Source: Bosea sp. NBC_00550
GTDB taxonomy: Bacteria; Pseudomonadota; Alphaproteobacteria; Rhizobiales; Beijerinckiaceae
DNA: 64,000 nucleotides
Direction of reading: 5' to 3'
Assembly: GCF_026020075.1 (NCBI RefSeq)
Contig: NZ_CP102772.1
Coordinates: 1,364,001-1,428,000, forward strand
Position 1 is the stretch's first letter. Each line of letters begins with the position of its first letter. The notes under the pieces were generated by a model. That model saw only the letters and a program-made list of their open reading frames with translations, was not told the DNA's origin and searched no databases. Positions 56,696-64,000 of this stretch are shown here, piece after piece. The position numbers were made by a program, and so were the translations under genes.

Positions 56696-58570
56696 ATGCT
56701 GACGATCAACGACATCACCTACCGCCTCGGCGAGCGCCTGCTGCTCGACCATGCCAGCGCCGCGATCCCCGACGGAGCGCGCGTCGGGCTCGTCGGCCGC
56801 AACGGCACCGGCAAGACGACGCTGTTCCGCATCATCACAGGCGAGCTCGGCACCGAGGGTGGCTCGGTCAGCCTGCCGAAGGGCCGCCGCATCGGCGGCG
56901 TGGCGCAGGAAGCGCCGGGCGGACCGGAATCGCTGATCGAGGTCGTGCTCGCCGCCGATACCGAGCGCATGACGCTGATGAAGGAAAGCGAGACCGCGAC
57001 CGATCCGCACCGCATCGCCGAGATCGAGACGCGGCTCGCCGATATCGGCGCGCATTCCGCACCGGCCCGCGCCGCGATGGTGCTGCACGGCCTCGGCTTC
57101 AACGAGGAGGCGCAGCAGCGCCCCTGCTCGGACTTCTCGGGCGGCTGGCGCATGCGCGTCGCGCTGGCGGCCGTGCTGTTCTCCGAGCCCGACCTGCTGC
57201 TGCTCGACGAGCCGACCAACTATCTCGACCTCGAAGGCACGCTCTGGCTCTACGATTATCTCGAGCGCTACCCGCACACCGTGCTGGTGGTCAGCCACGA
57301 CCGCGAACTGCTCGACACCAGCGTCGACCACATCCTGCATCTCGACCAGGGCAAGCTGACGCTCTATCGCGGCGGCTACTCCTCCTTCGAGAAACAGCGC
57401 GCCGAAAAGCAGATGCAGCTCGTCCGTGCGAAGGAGAAGCAGGACGCCGAGCGCAAGCACCTGCAGGCCTTCGTCGACCGCTTCAAGGCCAAGGCCACCA
57501 AGGCGCGCCAGGCGCAATCACGCGTCAAGCGGCTGGAGAAGATGGAGACGATCGCGGCGATCATCGACCGCGATGTCCAGCCCTTCGTCTTCCCCGGACC
57601 GGAGAAGCCGCTCTCGCCGCCGATGATCGTGCTGGAGGATGCCGCCGCCGGCTATGGCGAGCGCAAGGTGCTCTCCCGGCTCAACCTCTCGCTGGCGCCA
57701 GACGACCGGATCGCCCTGCTCGGCTCCAACGGCAACGGCAAGTCGACCTTCTGCAAGCTGATCGGCGGCAGGCTCGATCCGCTCTCCGGCGAGATGAAGA
57801 AGTCGAGCAAGCTGGAGACGGCCTATTTCGCCCAGCACCAGCTCGATGAACTGCGCCCCGAAGATACGCCGGTCGGGCATGTGCGCGACCTGATGCCGGA
57901 TGCGCCGGAAGCCCGGGTGCGCTCCAAGGCGGCCCAGATCGGCTTCCCCGCCTCCAAGGCCGATACGCCGGTCAAGCTGCTCTCTGGCGGCGAGAAGGCG
58001 CGGCTGATGCTGGGGCTCGCCACCTTCCACGGCCCGCATCTCCTGATCCTCGACGAGCCGACCAACCATCTCGACATCGACAGCCGCACGGCGCTGGTCA
58101 ACGCGATCAACGACTATCCCGGTGCGGTCATCCTCGTCAGCCACGACCGCTTCCTGATCGAATCCTGCGCCGACAGGCTCTGGCTGGTGGCGGGCGGCAC
58201 GGTGAAGAACTTCGACGGCGACATGGAGGACTACCGCTCCTTCGTGCTCGACAGCGCCAAGGCCGAGCGACGCGGCAAGCCCGCGCCCGAGTCAGGCGCG
58301 GCCAAGCCCAAGGTCGACGAGCGCAAGGAAGCTGCGACGAAGCGTGCGGCGCAGGGGCCGCTGCGCCAGAAACTCAACCTGGCCGAGGCGCGCATCGCCA
58401 AGCTGACCGGGCTGATCGAGAAGGTCGACGCCGCGCTCGCCAACGGCGCCTTCTCCCGCGAGCCCGACAAGGCTCTTCAGCTTTCGCGCCAGCGGGCGGA
58501 GCTGGCGGAGGCCCTGACGGCTGCCGAGGAGGAGTGGCTGATGCTCGGCGAGGAGCTGGAGAGCGCCTGA
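56696..58570 (+). CDS. ABC-F family ATPase (YheS/Uup-like)
   Basis: A 624-residue cytoplasmic protein with two ABC domains and no membrane part. Domain 1: Walker A GRNGTGKTT, signature DFSGGWRMRVALA, Walker B LLLLDEPTNYLD. The inter-domain linker (about 240-320) is a charged helical hairpin rich in Lys/Arg (EKQRAEKQMQLVRAKEKQ). Domain 2: GSNGNGKST, LSGGEKARLML, LILDEPTNHLD. The C-terminal tail (about 530-624) is a basic coiled coil. ABC-F proteins bind the ribosomal E site and rescue or tune translation. There is no sign of an antibiotic-resistance subtype. The ATG at 56696 places the first strand normally. Confidence 0.9.
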   Translation: MLTINDITYRLGERLLLDHASAAIPDGARVGLVGRNGTGKTTLFRIITGELGTEGGSVSLPKGRRIGGVAQEAPGGPESLIEVVLAADTERMTLMKESETATDPHRIAEIETRLADIGAHSAPARAAMVLHGLGFNEEAQQRPCSDFSGGWRMRVALAAVLFSEPDLLLLDEPTNYLDLEGTLWLYDYLERYPHTVLVVSHDRELLDTSVDHILHLDQGKLTLYRGGYSSFEKQRAEKQMQLVRAKEKQDAERKHLQAFVDRFKAKATKARQAQSRVKRLEKMETIAAIIDRDVQPFVFPGPEKPLSPPMIVLEDAAAGYGERKVLSRLNLSLAPDDRIALLGSNGNGKSTFCKLIGGRLDPLSGEMKKSSKLETAYFAQHQLDELRPEDTPVGHVRDLMPDAPEARVRSKAAQIGFPASKADTPVKLLSGGEKARLMLGLATFHGPHLLILDEPTNHLDIDSRTALVNAINDYPGAVILVSHDRFLIESCADRLWLVAGGTVKNFDGDMEDYRSFVLDSAKAERRGKPAPESGAAKPKVDERKEAATKRAAQGPLRQKLNLAEARIAKLTGLIEKVDAALANGAFSREPDKALQLSRQRAELAEALTAAEEEWLMLGEELESA

Positions 58571-58628
58571 GGCATCAGGGCTGCCGGGCGGCCCGATACG
58601 GGATGTGGCACCGCCGCGACCGGCGGCC

Positions 58629-58886
58629 CTACTGGCGCGGGACGCAAGCGCCGAGCCTCAGCATGGTGCCGGCCGGACAGGCATTGGCGCCGGTGGGCTG
58701 TGAGATGGACCGGACGGATTCGCAGCAGGAACCGCGGACGACATAGCCGCTCGGGCAGCCGCCGGAGAGTTCCATCCGGTCCTTGCCGTCTCGCGTCGGA
58801 CGACACGAACCGGCCGCGAGGGCGTCATGGGCGATGCCCAGCGCGGCAGCCGCAAACAGCGCAGCAAAGGTAGCGCATCTGACCAT
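58629..58886 (-). CDS. Small Cys-rich secreted protein
   Basis: An 85-residue protein: a signal peptide ending near DALA (residue 24) and a mature part with six cysteines (in GSCRP, GGCPSG, SCCES, ACPAG and GACVP). CPSGYVVRG and CPAGTMLRLGAC look like a repeated Cys-Pro-x-Gly unit. Three disulfides are likely in the periplasm. No family recognised. It converges on the ABC-F gene. Confidence 0.68.
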   Translation of the reverse strand: MVRCATFAALFAAAALGIAHDALAAGSCRPTRDGKDRMELSGGCPSGYVVRGSCCESVRSISQPTGANACPAGTMLRLGACVPRQ

Positions 58887-59016
58887 GGGCGATGATCTCC
58901 GATGGCGGCGGAGGGATTCCGACCGCTTCTCCCAGCTTATCCCGTCCCCGGCGCGGGGATGCGAGTCGGGCGATTGCCGGTAAATGGCGTCTGCGACCGG
59001 AGCGCGTTGCGTCGTT

Positions 59017-59355
59017 CTAGCTGGCTGGATCGTACATGAATTCGCGGAGCTCCTGCGAACAACGGCAGGCCTGCGCGAGCTTCGCCGCCCACTTCACCGC
59101 CTCTTCGCGCGTCGGCAATTCCAGCACCGTGAATCCGCCATTGAGGCGGCTGCCCGGATAGGTCCCGTCGGATGCCGACCCATCCTCGGAGACAAGCACA
59201 GGGCCGACCTGTTCGGCGATCCCTCCTCCGAAGACATAGACGCCCGCCGCCTTGGCCTCCTCGATCACCGCACGAGAGTCGACAGCGGCGGCGGCCAGCT
59301 GCTCGTCCGTGAGCACCATGGCCTCGCTCGGAAAGGAAATGAGGTATTTGGTCAT
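59017..59355 (-). CDS. YCII/DGPF-related domain protein
   Basis: A 112-residue protein of the YciI-like ferredoxin fold. MTKYLISFPSEAMVL at the start and LNGGFTVLELPTREEAVKWAAKLAQA, followed by LREFMYDP, are the family pattern. The DGPF motif that gives one subfamily its name is absent. Its role is unknown. It stands directly upstream, on the opposite strand, of the IS30 element. Confidence 0.75.
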   Translation of the reverse strand: MTKYLISFPSEAMVLTDEQLAAAAVDSRAVIEEAKAAGVYVFGGGIAEQVGPVLVSEDGSASDGTYPGSRLNGGFTVLELPTREEAVKWAAKLAQACRCSQELREFMYDPAS

Positions 59356-59445
59356 GACGCGATGATGCGTGACGGTTTCGGCAGAAACAAGCGGGCAGGC
59401 TGCTTGGCGGCTCTACTTGCGGGAATGTCCGCAACGGGTGGTGGT

Positions 59446-60660
59446 CTCAATCGGTAATCGCAACACGCTACTTTTCCTTTGGAGATGGAGCGTGGGTGAT
59501 GATGCAGCGGCGGCGGATCTACTATTCGGCGGCCCAGCGGGCTGAGATCTGGGATCGCTGGAAGGCCGGCGAGTCGATGAGTTCGATTGGGCGGCGGTTC
59601 GATCGGGAGTCCTCTTCGGTGTTCTCGGTGCTTTCGCCGACGGGCGGCATTCGGCCTCCAGACCGGCGGCGGGCGCCGCGGGCGCTCACTCTCAGCGAGC
59701 GGGAGGAAATCTCCCGAGGGCTCAGCACCCGCCGGTCGCTGCGCGTGATCGCTCGGCAATTGGGCCGATCACCGTCCACGGTCAGTCGCGAGGTTCAGCG
59801 CAACGGCGGGCCGGATCGCTACCGCGCGGCGCGCTCCGATCAGGCGGCCTGGGACCGGGCCTTGCGTCCCAAGCCGTGCAAGCTGGCTTGCCGACCCGGT
59901 CTGGCCCGGACAGTATCCGGCAAGCTGCAGCGGAACTGGTCGCCCGAGCAGATCGCCGGCTGGCTCAAGCGCACCTGCCCCCGGGAGCCACACAATCAAG
60001 TGTCGCACGAGACGATCTACCGCAGCCTGTTCATCCAGACCCGTGGGGTGCTGAAGAAGGAACTGCTGGACCACCTGAGGGCCCGGCGAACGATCCGCCG
60101 CTCCCGGCACGCCAGCCTGAAGCGGAACGGCCTGGGCCAGATCAGGGACGCCGTCTCCATCAGCGAAAGGCCGGCCTCCGTCGAGGATCGTGCGGTCCCT
60201 GGTCACTGGGAAGGCGACCTGATCGGCGGCTCCCGGAACAGCTACGTCGCCACGCTGGTCGAGCGGCATTCGCGCTACGTGATGCTGGTCAAGGTCGCCA
60301 ACAAAGACACCGGGAGCGTCATCACCGCCCTGATCAAACAGTCGAAGAAACTGCCCGGCGAACTCTATCAGTCCCTGACCTGGGACCGAGGCAAGGAGTT
60401 GGCCGACCACAAGCGGCTGGCCCTCGCTTCGAACGTCGAGGTCTACTTCTGCGATCCCAGGTCACCCTGGCAACGTGGCTCGAACGAGAACACCAACCGG
60501 CTCCTGCGCCAGTATCTTCCCCACGGAACCGACCTGTCCCTGCAAAGCCAGGCCCAGCTCAGCGCCATCGCCCGTCAGCTCAACGAACGGCCCAGAAAGA
60601 CCTTGCTCTATCAAACCCCAGCCGAGAGGTTCGCCGAGTGTGTTGCGGCGATCAGTTGAG
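59446..60660 (+). mobile_element. IS30-family insertion sequence
   Basis: A 1.2-kb element with one transposase gene. The left end begins CTCAATCGGTAATCGCAACAC (59446). The right end, read inward on the minus strand from 60660, begins CTCAACTGATCGCCGCAACAC; the two 21-base ends match at about 15 positions, including all of CTCAA and GCAACAC. The right repeat covers the transposase stop codon. No target-site duplication could be fixed by eye, so the outer boundaries may be off by several bases. It lies between the YCII-type gene and a lipoprotein gene and breaks no visible frame. Confidence 0.8.
59499..60659 (+). CDS. IS30-family transposase
   Basis: A 386-residue DDE transposase. An N-terminal helix-turn-helix pair ends in LTLSEREEISRGLSTRRSLRVIARQLGRSPSTVSREVQRNGG (about 65-105). 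The catalytic residues lie in GHWEGDLIGG (D), LTWDRGKEL (D) and NENTNRLLRQYLP (E), matching DD(33)E spacing of IS30. SPWQRGSNENTNRL and ERPRKTLLYQTPAE are family hallmarks. No frameshift or internal stop, so it may be active. The ATG at 59499 has GGAG eight bases upstream; GTG 59496 is an alternative. Confidence 0.93.
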   Translation: MMQRRRIYYSAAQRAEIWDRWKAGESMSSIGRRFDRESSSVFSVLSPTGGIRPPDRRRAPRALTLSEREEISRGLSTRRSLRVIARQLGRSPSTVSREVQRNGGPDRYRAARSDQAAWDRALRPKPCKLACRPGLARTVSGKLQRNWSPEQIAGWLKRTCPREPHNQVSHETIYRSLFIQTRGVLKKELLDHLRARRTIRRSRHASLKRNGLGQIRDAVSISERPASVEDRAVPGHWEGDLIGGSRNSYVATLVERHSRYVMLVKVANKDTGSVITALIKQSKKLPGELYQSLTWDRGKELADHKRLALASNVEVYFCDPRSPWQRGSNENTNRLLRQYLPHGTDLSLQSQAQLSAIARQLNERPRKTLLYQTPAERFAECVAAIS

Positions 60661-60715
60661 CCCGCCGTCGAAAGCAGACATCGCCAATTCCAAGAGAGCG
60701 CATCGCCCCTTCGCC

Positions 60716-61126
60716 TCACCCCTGCCCCGGCTTGACGATCCGGCTCAGGCGGTTGTCGGTGAACATGTAAATCTCGCGCCCGCCAGGCTCGGAATAGAGC
60801 ACCTGGACCTCGCGCTGGCCCTTGCCGCTCTCGCCGACCAGCACGTCGGTCGGGCGCGTGCCCTTGAGCTTGACCAGCTCGCATTCGGTGATGCCGGGCG
60901 CGATCTCCTTCGGCAACGGGCGCGTCGAGGGGTCGAGCGAAGCGCCGACGCTGCATTCGCCTTCCGGAGTCAGAACGGGCTCCTGCGTCGAGATGCCGGC
61001 GCTGGCGCTGCTGGTCGTCGTGGTGGTGACGCCACCCTTGGTTTCAGACTGGAAGGCGAAACCGCCCATATCGACCGAGCAGCCCGCGAGCGTCGCGGCG
61101 CAGACAAACAGAACAGGCAGTCTCAC
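60716..61126 (-). CDS. Outer-membrane lipoprotein, BamE/SmpA-like
   Basis: A 136-residue lipoprotein. Signal with lipobox LAGC gives acylated Cys at about 16. A Ser/Thr/Gly-rich linker (about 26-45) leads to a domain with ITECELVKLKGTRPTDVLVGE and REVQVLYSEPGGREIYMFTDNRLSRIV, which resembles the small BamE/SmpA fold. BamE binds BamD and phosphatidylglycerol in the BAM complex; a second, diverged family member would also fit. It starts with GTG at 61126, overlapping the holC stop, so its translation depends on holC. The IS30 element is inserted just downstream. Confidence 0.68.
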   Translation of the reverse strand: MRLPVLFVCAATLAGCSVDMGGFAFQSETKGGVTTTTTSSASAGISTQEPVLTPEGECSVGASLDPSTRPLPKEIAPGITECELVKLKGTRPTDVLVGESGKGQREVQVLYSEPGGREIYMFTDNRLSRIVKPGQG

Positions 61127-61575
61127 GCTTTCTTCTCCCAGCGGCCGGCGTCGTCCTGCTGCCAGTAGCTGGCGGCATGGCCCGAGGCTTTGGCCTTCTT
61201 CCAATCCTCGCGGGCAGCGGTGAGCGCCTCGGGATCGTCTCCGTCGAATATCAGAACGACGCGCTCGTATTCCTGCATTGCGTCGGGAATGCGAACGCCA
61301 TCGGCGCAAACCCGCACCTGCGCGGCGTTGGGGTTATGCGGCTGCGTGGTGACGACCACCGGATTCTGCGCCGCATCCGCTTCCATCGCCGTGACATGCG
61401 GCAGGAAGCTGTCATCCGCATAGCTCCACAGGTGATCGTCGACCACGCTCAGCCGCTCCTGGCTGGAGACCTCGACGACGACCTTCTGCCCGCGCGACAA
61501 CGCCCGGTCGAGAATCGTCGGCAGGACCTGCTCAAGCGGGCGGGACTGCAGATGGAAGAACAGGATTTCAGCCAT
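61123..61575 (-). CDS. holC: DNA polymerase III chi subunit
   Basis: A 150-residue clamp-loader accessory subunit that links single-stranded-DNA-binding protein to the replisome. EILFFHLQSRPLEQVLPTILDRALSRGQKVVVE at the start and EYERVVLIFDGDDPEALTAAREDWKKAKASGHAASYWQQ are typical. The psi partner is usually not identifiable in this class. It is transcribed with pepA upstream, separated by repeat copy E, and overlaps the lipoprotein start. Confidence 0.92.
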   Translation of the reverse strand: MAEILFFHLQSRPLEQVLPTILDRALSRGQKVVVEVSSQERLSVVDDHLWSYADDSFLPHVTAMEADAAQNPVVVTTQPHNPNAAQVRVCADGVRIPDAMQEYERVVLIFDGDDPEALTAAREDWKKAKASGHAASYWQQDDAGRWEKKA

Positions 61576-61645
61576 CGAAACCGTTCTCCATCAACACCAG
61601 AGACGGTCCTCCGTGGAATGCTCTGCCCTTATGTGAAACCCTCGC

Positions 61646-61733
61646 CGTCATCCCGGGCTTGCCCCGGGATCCATCGTAGGACTCCGGAGCCCGTCGATGG
61701 ATCCCGGATCTCCGCTTCGCTCCGTCCGAGATG
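61646..61733. repeat. Palindromic element, copy E
   Basis: CGTCATCCCGGG begins at 61646. ATCCCGGG (61650-61657) and CCCGGGAT (61663-61670) form an 8-bp stem with loop CTTGC. GGGATCCATCG on the left side is matched by CGATGGATCCC on the right, and the element ends near CCGAGATG (61733). It lies between pepA and holC. Confidence 0.72.
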
Positions 61734-61772
61734 CCGGCAGCGGTTCGATCGGACAACGACGAGGCAACCACG

Positions 61773-63266
61773 TCAGCCTTCGTAGTGGTCGGCGACCAGC
61801 CGGTCGAGCAAGCGCACGCCCCAGCCCGGCCCCCAGGACCGGTTGATCTCGCTGTCCTTCGCGGCCATCCCGGTGCCGGCGATGTCGAGATGCGCCCAGG
61901 GCGTATCGTTGACATGGCGCTGCAGGAACTGCGCCGCGGTGATCGAGCCCGCATAGCGCCCGGCCGAGTTCTTCATGTCGGCGAACTTCGAATCGATCAT
62001 CTTGTCGTAGGCCTTGCCGAGCGGCATGCGCCAGACCGTCTCGCCAGTGGCGTGGCCGGCGGCCGTGAGGCGCCCTGCCAGCTCATCGCTGTTGGTGAAG
62101 AGGCCGGCATTCTCCTGCGCAAGCGCCACCAGGATCGCGCCCGTCAGCGTCGCGAGGTTGATCATGAAGCGCGGCTTGAAACGCTCCTGCGTGTACCAGA
62201 GCACGTCGGCGAGGACGAGCCGGCCCTCGGCGTCGGTATTGATGATCTCGATGGTCTGGCCCGAGAGCGAGGTGACGATGTCGCCCGGGCGCTGGGCGTT
62301 ACCATCAGGCATGTTCTCGACGAGGCCGATCACGCCGATCGCGTTGACCTTGGCCTTTCGGGCGGCGAGCGCATGCATGAGGCCGACGACGCAGGCCGCG
62401 CCGGCCATGTCGCCCTTCATATCCTCCATGCCGGCACCAGGCTTCAGCGAGATGCCGCCGGTGTCGAAGGTCACGCCCTTGCCGACGAAGGCGACCGGCT
62501 TCTCGTCCTTGCCGGCGCCGTTCCAGCGCATGATGGCGACGCGGCTCTCGCGCCGCGAACCCTGCCCGACGCCAAGCAGCGCGCGCATGCCGATCTTCTT
62601 CAGATCCTTCTCGTCGAGGATATCGACCTCGACATCGAGCTTCTTTAGCTTGGCAGCCCGGTCCGCGAATTCCTCGGGATAGAGCACGTTCGGCGGCTCG
62701 TTCACGAGATCGCGTGCCAGCACGACGCCGCCGGCGATGGCGTCTGCCGCCTTCACCGTCTTTTTGAGCGCAGCCGGATCGGCGGCGCGCAGCGTCACCG
62801 CAGTCGGCTCGGCCTCGTCCTTGTCCTTGCTCTTCGTCTTGTAGCGATCGAACGCATACGCCCGCAGCTTCAGGCCAAGCGCCAACTCGGCACCCTGCTG
62901 CGCCTCGATCGCGCCGGCAGGCAACGCCAGGACGATCTCCGCCGTGCGGCCCGCACCGAGCCGGCCGGCGATGGCGCCGCCGAGCCTGACGAAATCCAGC
63001 TCGCCCTGGTCGTCCTCGCTGCCGACGCCGACGACGATCAGTCGCTCGTAGGCGGACCCTTCCGGAGCGGGCAAGGTCAGGCCGGCATAGGCCTTCCCCT
63101 TGAAGCGCTCGGCCCGCGCGGCTCGCGTCAGCAGCGCCTGCGCTGCCTCGCCCGCAGCGGTTTCGGCCGCACGCGGCAAGGCGAGCCGATCCGAGACCAG
63201 GATCACGAGATCCTGCCCTTCAACGGCGGCGGGGGCTTTGATCTCGAGCTTCAGGCGTTGCGACAT
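61773..63266 (-). CDS. pepA: Leucyl aminopeptidase (M17, cytosol aminopeptidase)
   Basis: A 497-residue hexameric zinc/manganese peptidase that removes N-terminal residues from peptides. The active-site signature [16 protein letters not shown] contains metal ligands and the catalytic Arg. [34 protein letters not shown] carries the catalytic Lys and further ligands. The N-terminal alpha/beta domain (about 1-170) is more variable, as usual. The ATG at 63266 is favoured; an upstream start at 63290 would add eight residues. Divergent from lptF across 159 bases. Confidence 0.95.
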   Translation of the reverse strand: MSQRLKLEIKAPAAVEGQDLVILVSDRLALPRAAETAAGEAAQALLTRAARAERFKGKAYAGLTLPAPEGSAYERLIVVGVGSEDDQGELDFVRLGGAIAGRLGAGRTAEIVLALPAGAIEAQQGAELALGLKLRAYAFDRYKTKSKDKDEAEPTAVTLRAADPAALKKTVKAADAIAGGVVLARDLVNEPPNVLYPEEFADRAAKLKKLDVEVDILDEKDLKKIGMRALLGVGQGSRRESRVAIMRWNGAGKDEKPVAFVGKGVTFDTGGISLKPGAGMEDMKGDMAGAACVVGLMHALAARKAKVNAIGVIGLVENMPDGNAQRPGDIVTSLSGQTIEIINTDAEGRLVLADVLWYTQERFKPRFMINLATLTGAILVALAQENAGLFTNSDELAGRLTAAGHATGETVWRMPLGKAYDKMIDSKFADMKNSAGRYAGSITAAQFLQRHVNDTPWAHLDIAGTGMAAKDSEINRSWGPGWGVRLLDRLVADHYEG

Positions 63267-63425
63267 GATCCGCTCACAATCTTGCGACAAGTGCGTGGGA
63301 AGGACACCGGTAAGGCCGACCCCAAACGATTCCCGTTTGCGCCGGGGACGCGGCTATACCATAGGGAGTGTCCGACGAACCACCTCGGGAAGTCTCTAAA
63401 ACTCCCCGCCTGCCGGAAGCGACGC

Positions 63426-64000
63426 GTGCTGCTCAACCGCCTCGACCGATACATCCTGAAGACTGCGGCGGGGGCGGCGATCGTGCTGCTGCTCGGTCTC
63501 ACCGGTGTCATCTGGGTCACGCAGGCTCTTCGGGAGGTCGATCTGATCACCGGCAAGGGCCAGACGGTGCTGATCTTCCTGACGGTCACGCTGCTGTCCT
63601 TGCCGGCCCTGATCGCCGGCATCGCGCCTGTCGCGCTGTTCATGTCGACGCTCTATACGCTCAACAAGCTCAACGGCGATTCCGAGCTGATCGTGATGAA
63701 CGCCGCCGGCGTGGCGCCGCACCGGATCACCCGGCCGTTCCTCGCCTTGACCGCGATCACCGCGATCGTCGTCGCCTGGATGAGCATTTCCGTGATGCCG
63801 ACGAGTTTTCGCATGCTGCGCGACCTGATCACGCTGATCCGGGCCGACTTCGTCGCCAACGTCGTGAAGGAGGGACAGTTCGTCTCGCTCGATTCCGGCG
63901 TGACCTTCCACTATCGCGAAAAGGCCGGCGACTCGCTGGTCGGCATCTTCATGCAGGACCGTCGCGACCCGGCGCAGCCCTCGATCTATCTTGCCGAGCG
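63426..64000 (+). CDS. lptF: LPS export permease LptF (5' part; runs off the window)
   Basis: The first 191 codons of an inner-membrane subunit of the LptB2FG transporter that extracts LPS. It starts at GTG 63426, with GGAAG just upstream, and opens LLNRLDRYILKTAAGAAIVLLLG. Family segments: ALREVDLITGKGQTVLIFL, LSLPALIAGIAPVALFMSTLYTLNKLNGDSELIVMNAAGV and the start of the periplasmic domain, FVANVVKEGQFVSLDSGVTFHYRE. Two to three membrane helices are visible before it. The rest, and probably lptG, lies beyond the end. Confidence 0.9.
   Translation, partial: MLLNRLDRYILKTAAGAAIVLLLGLTGVIWVTQALREVDLITGKGQTVLIFLTVTLLSLPALIAGIAPVALFMSTLYTLNKLNGDSELIVMNAAGVAPHRITRPFLALTAITAIVVAWMSISVMPTSFRMLRDLITLIRADFVANVVKEGQFVSLDSGVTFHYREKAGDSLVGIFMQDRRDPAQPSIYLAE

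Overview
The window is a GC-rich chromosomal segment of an alphaproteobacterium, most likely of the order Hyphomicrobiales (Rhizobiales), Bosea/Bradyrhizobium-like. This is inferred from several things: gene order (trpG-trpD-trpC-moaC-moeA-lexA, and rpsB-tsf-pyrH-frr-uppS-cdsA-dxr-rseP-bamA-lpxD-fabZ-lpxA-lpxI-lpxB), the GAAC-N7-GAAC SOS box in front of lexA, LpxI rather than LpxH, and a rhizobial intergenic palindrome. No tRNA, rRNA, CRISPR array or prophage was seen. Almost all of it is core genome; the only clear mobile element is one IS30-family insertion sequence.

Layout. 1-9.5 kb holds metabolic and stress genes: rimO, quinone oxidoreductase, a UbiH-type hydroxylase, an AMACR-like CoA-transferase-fold protein, an AEC transporter, a malyl-CoA-lyase-type aldolase, hspQ and an IalB-family secreted protein. 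9.7-16.8 kb holds a peptide-type solute-binding protein coupled to a reduced AMP-ligase-like protein, small secreted proteins, a CREST hydrolase, a HerA-like ATPase and an aldo/keto reductase. 16.9-27.4 kb is the tryptophan/molybdopterin/lexA cluster, followed by comEC, gltX and gltA. 28.5-44.1 kb is the minus-strand ribosome, isoprenoid, phospholipid and outer-membrane block, which makes lipid A precursors, undecaprenyl phosphate, CDP-diacylglycerol and the OMP assembly pore. 44.3-52 kb has a diguanylate cyclase, VOC proteins, a WYL regulator, an exported nicotinamidase and dnaE. 52.2-58.6 kb has lolD-lolC-proS, coaD and an ABC-F ATPase. 58.6-64 kb has small secreted proteins, the IS30 copy, a BamE-like lipoprotein coupled to holC, pepA and the start of lptF.

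How the genes work together. Envelope biogenesis is the main theme: lpxA/D/I/B, fabZ, bamA, rseP, uppS, cdsA, dxr, lolCD and lptF together cover lipid A synthesis, OMP insertion, lipoprotein release and LPS export. Short overlapping stop/start codons (trpC/moaC, uppS/cdsA, lpxA/lpxI, lpxI/lpxB, lolC/lolD, holC/lipoprotein) indicate translational coupling.

No obviously new defence or biosynthetic system is present. The observations most worth a second look are these: a hairpin-forming rhizobial repeat that fills the space between the Shine-Dalgarno and the only usable start codon of moeA; five related palindromic intergenic elements; a ligase-like protein without its nucleotide-binding loop; a Tat-type signal on a nicotinamidase; and two very short membrane peptides with good ribosome-binding sites.
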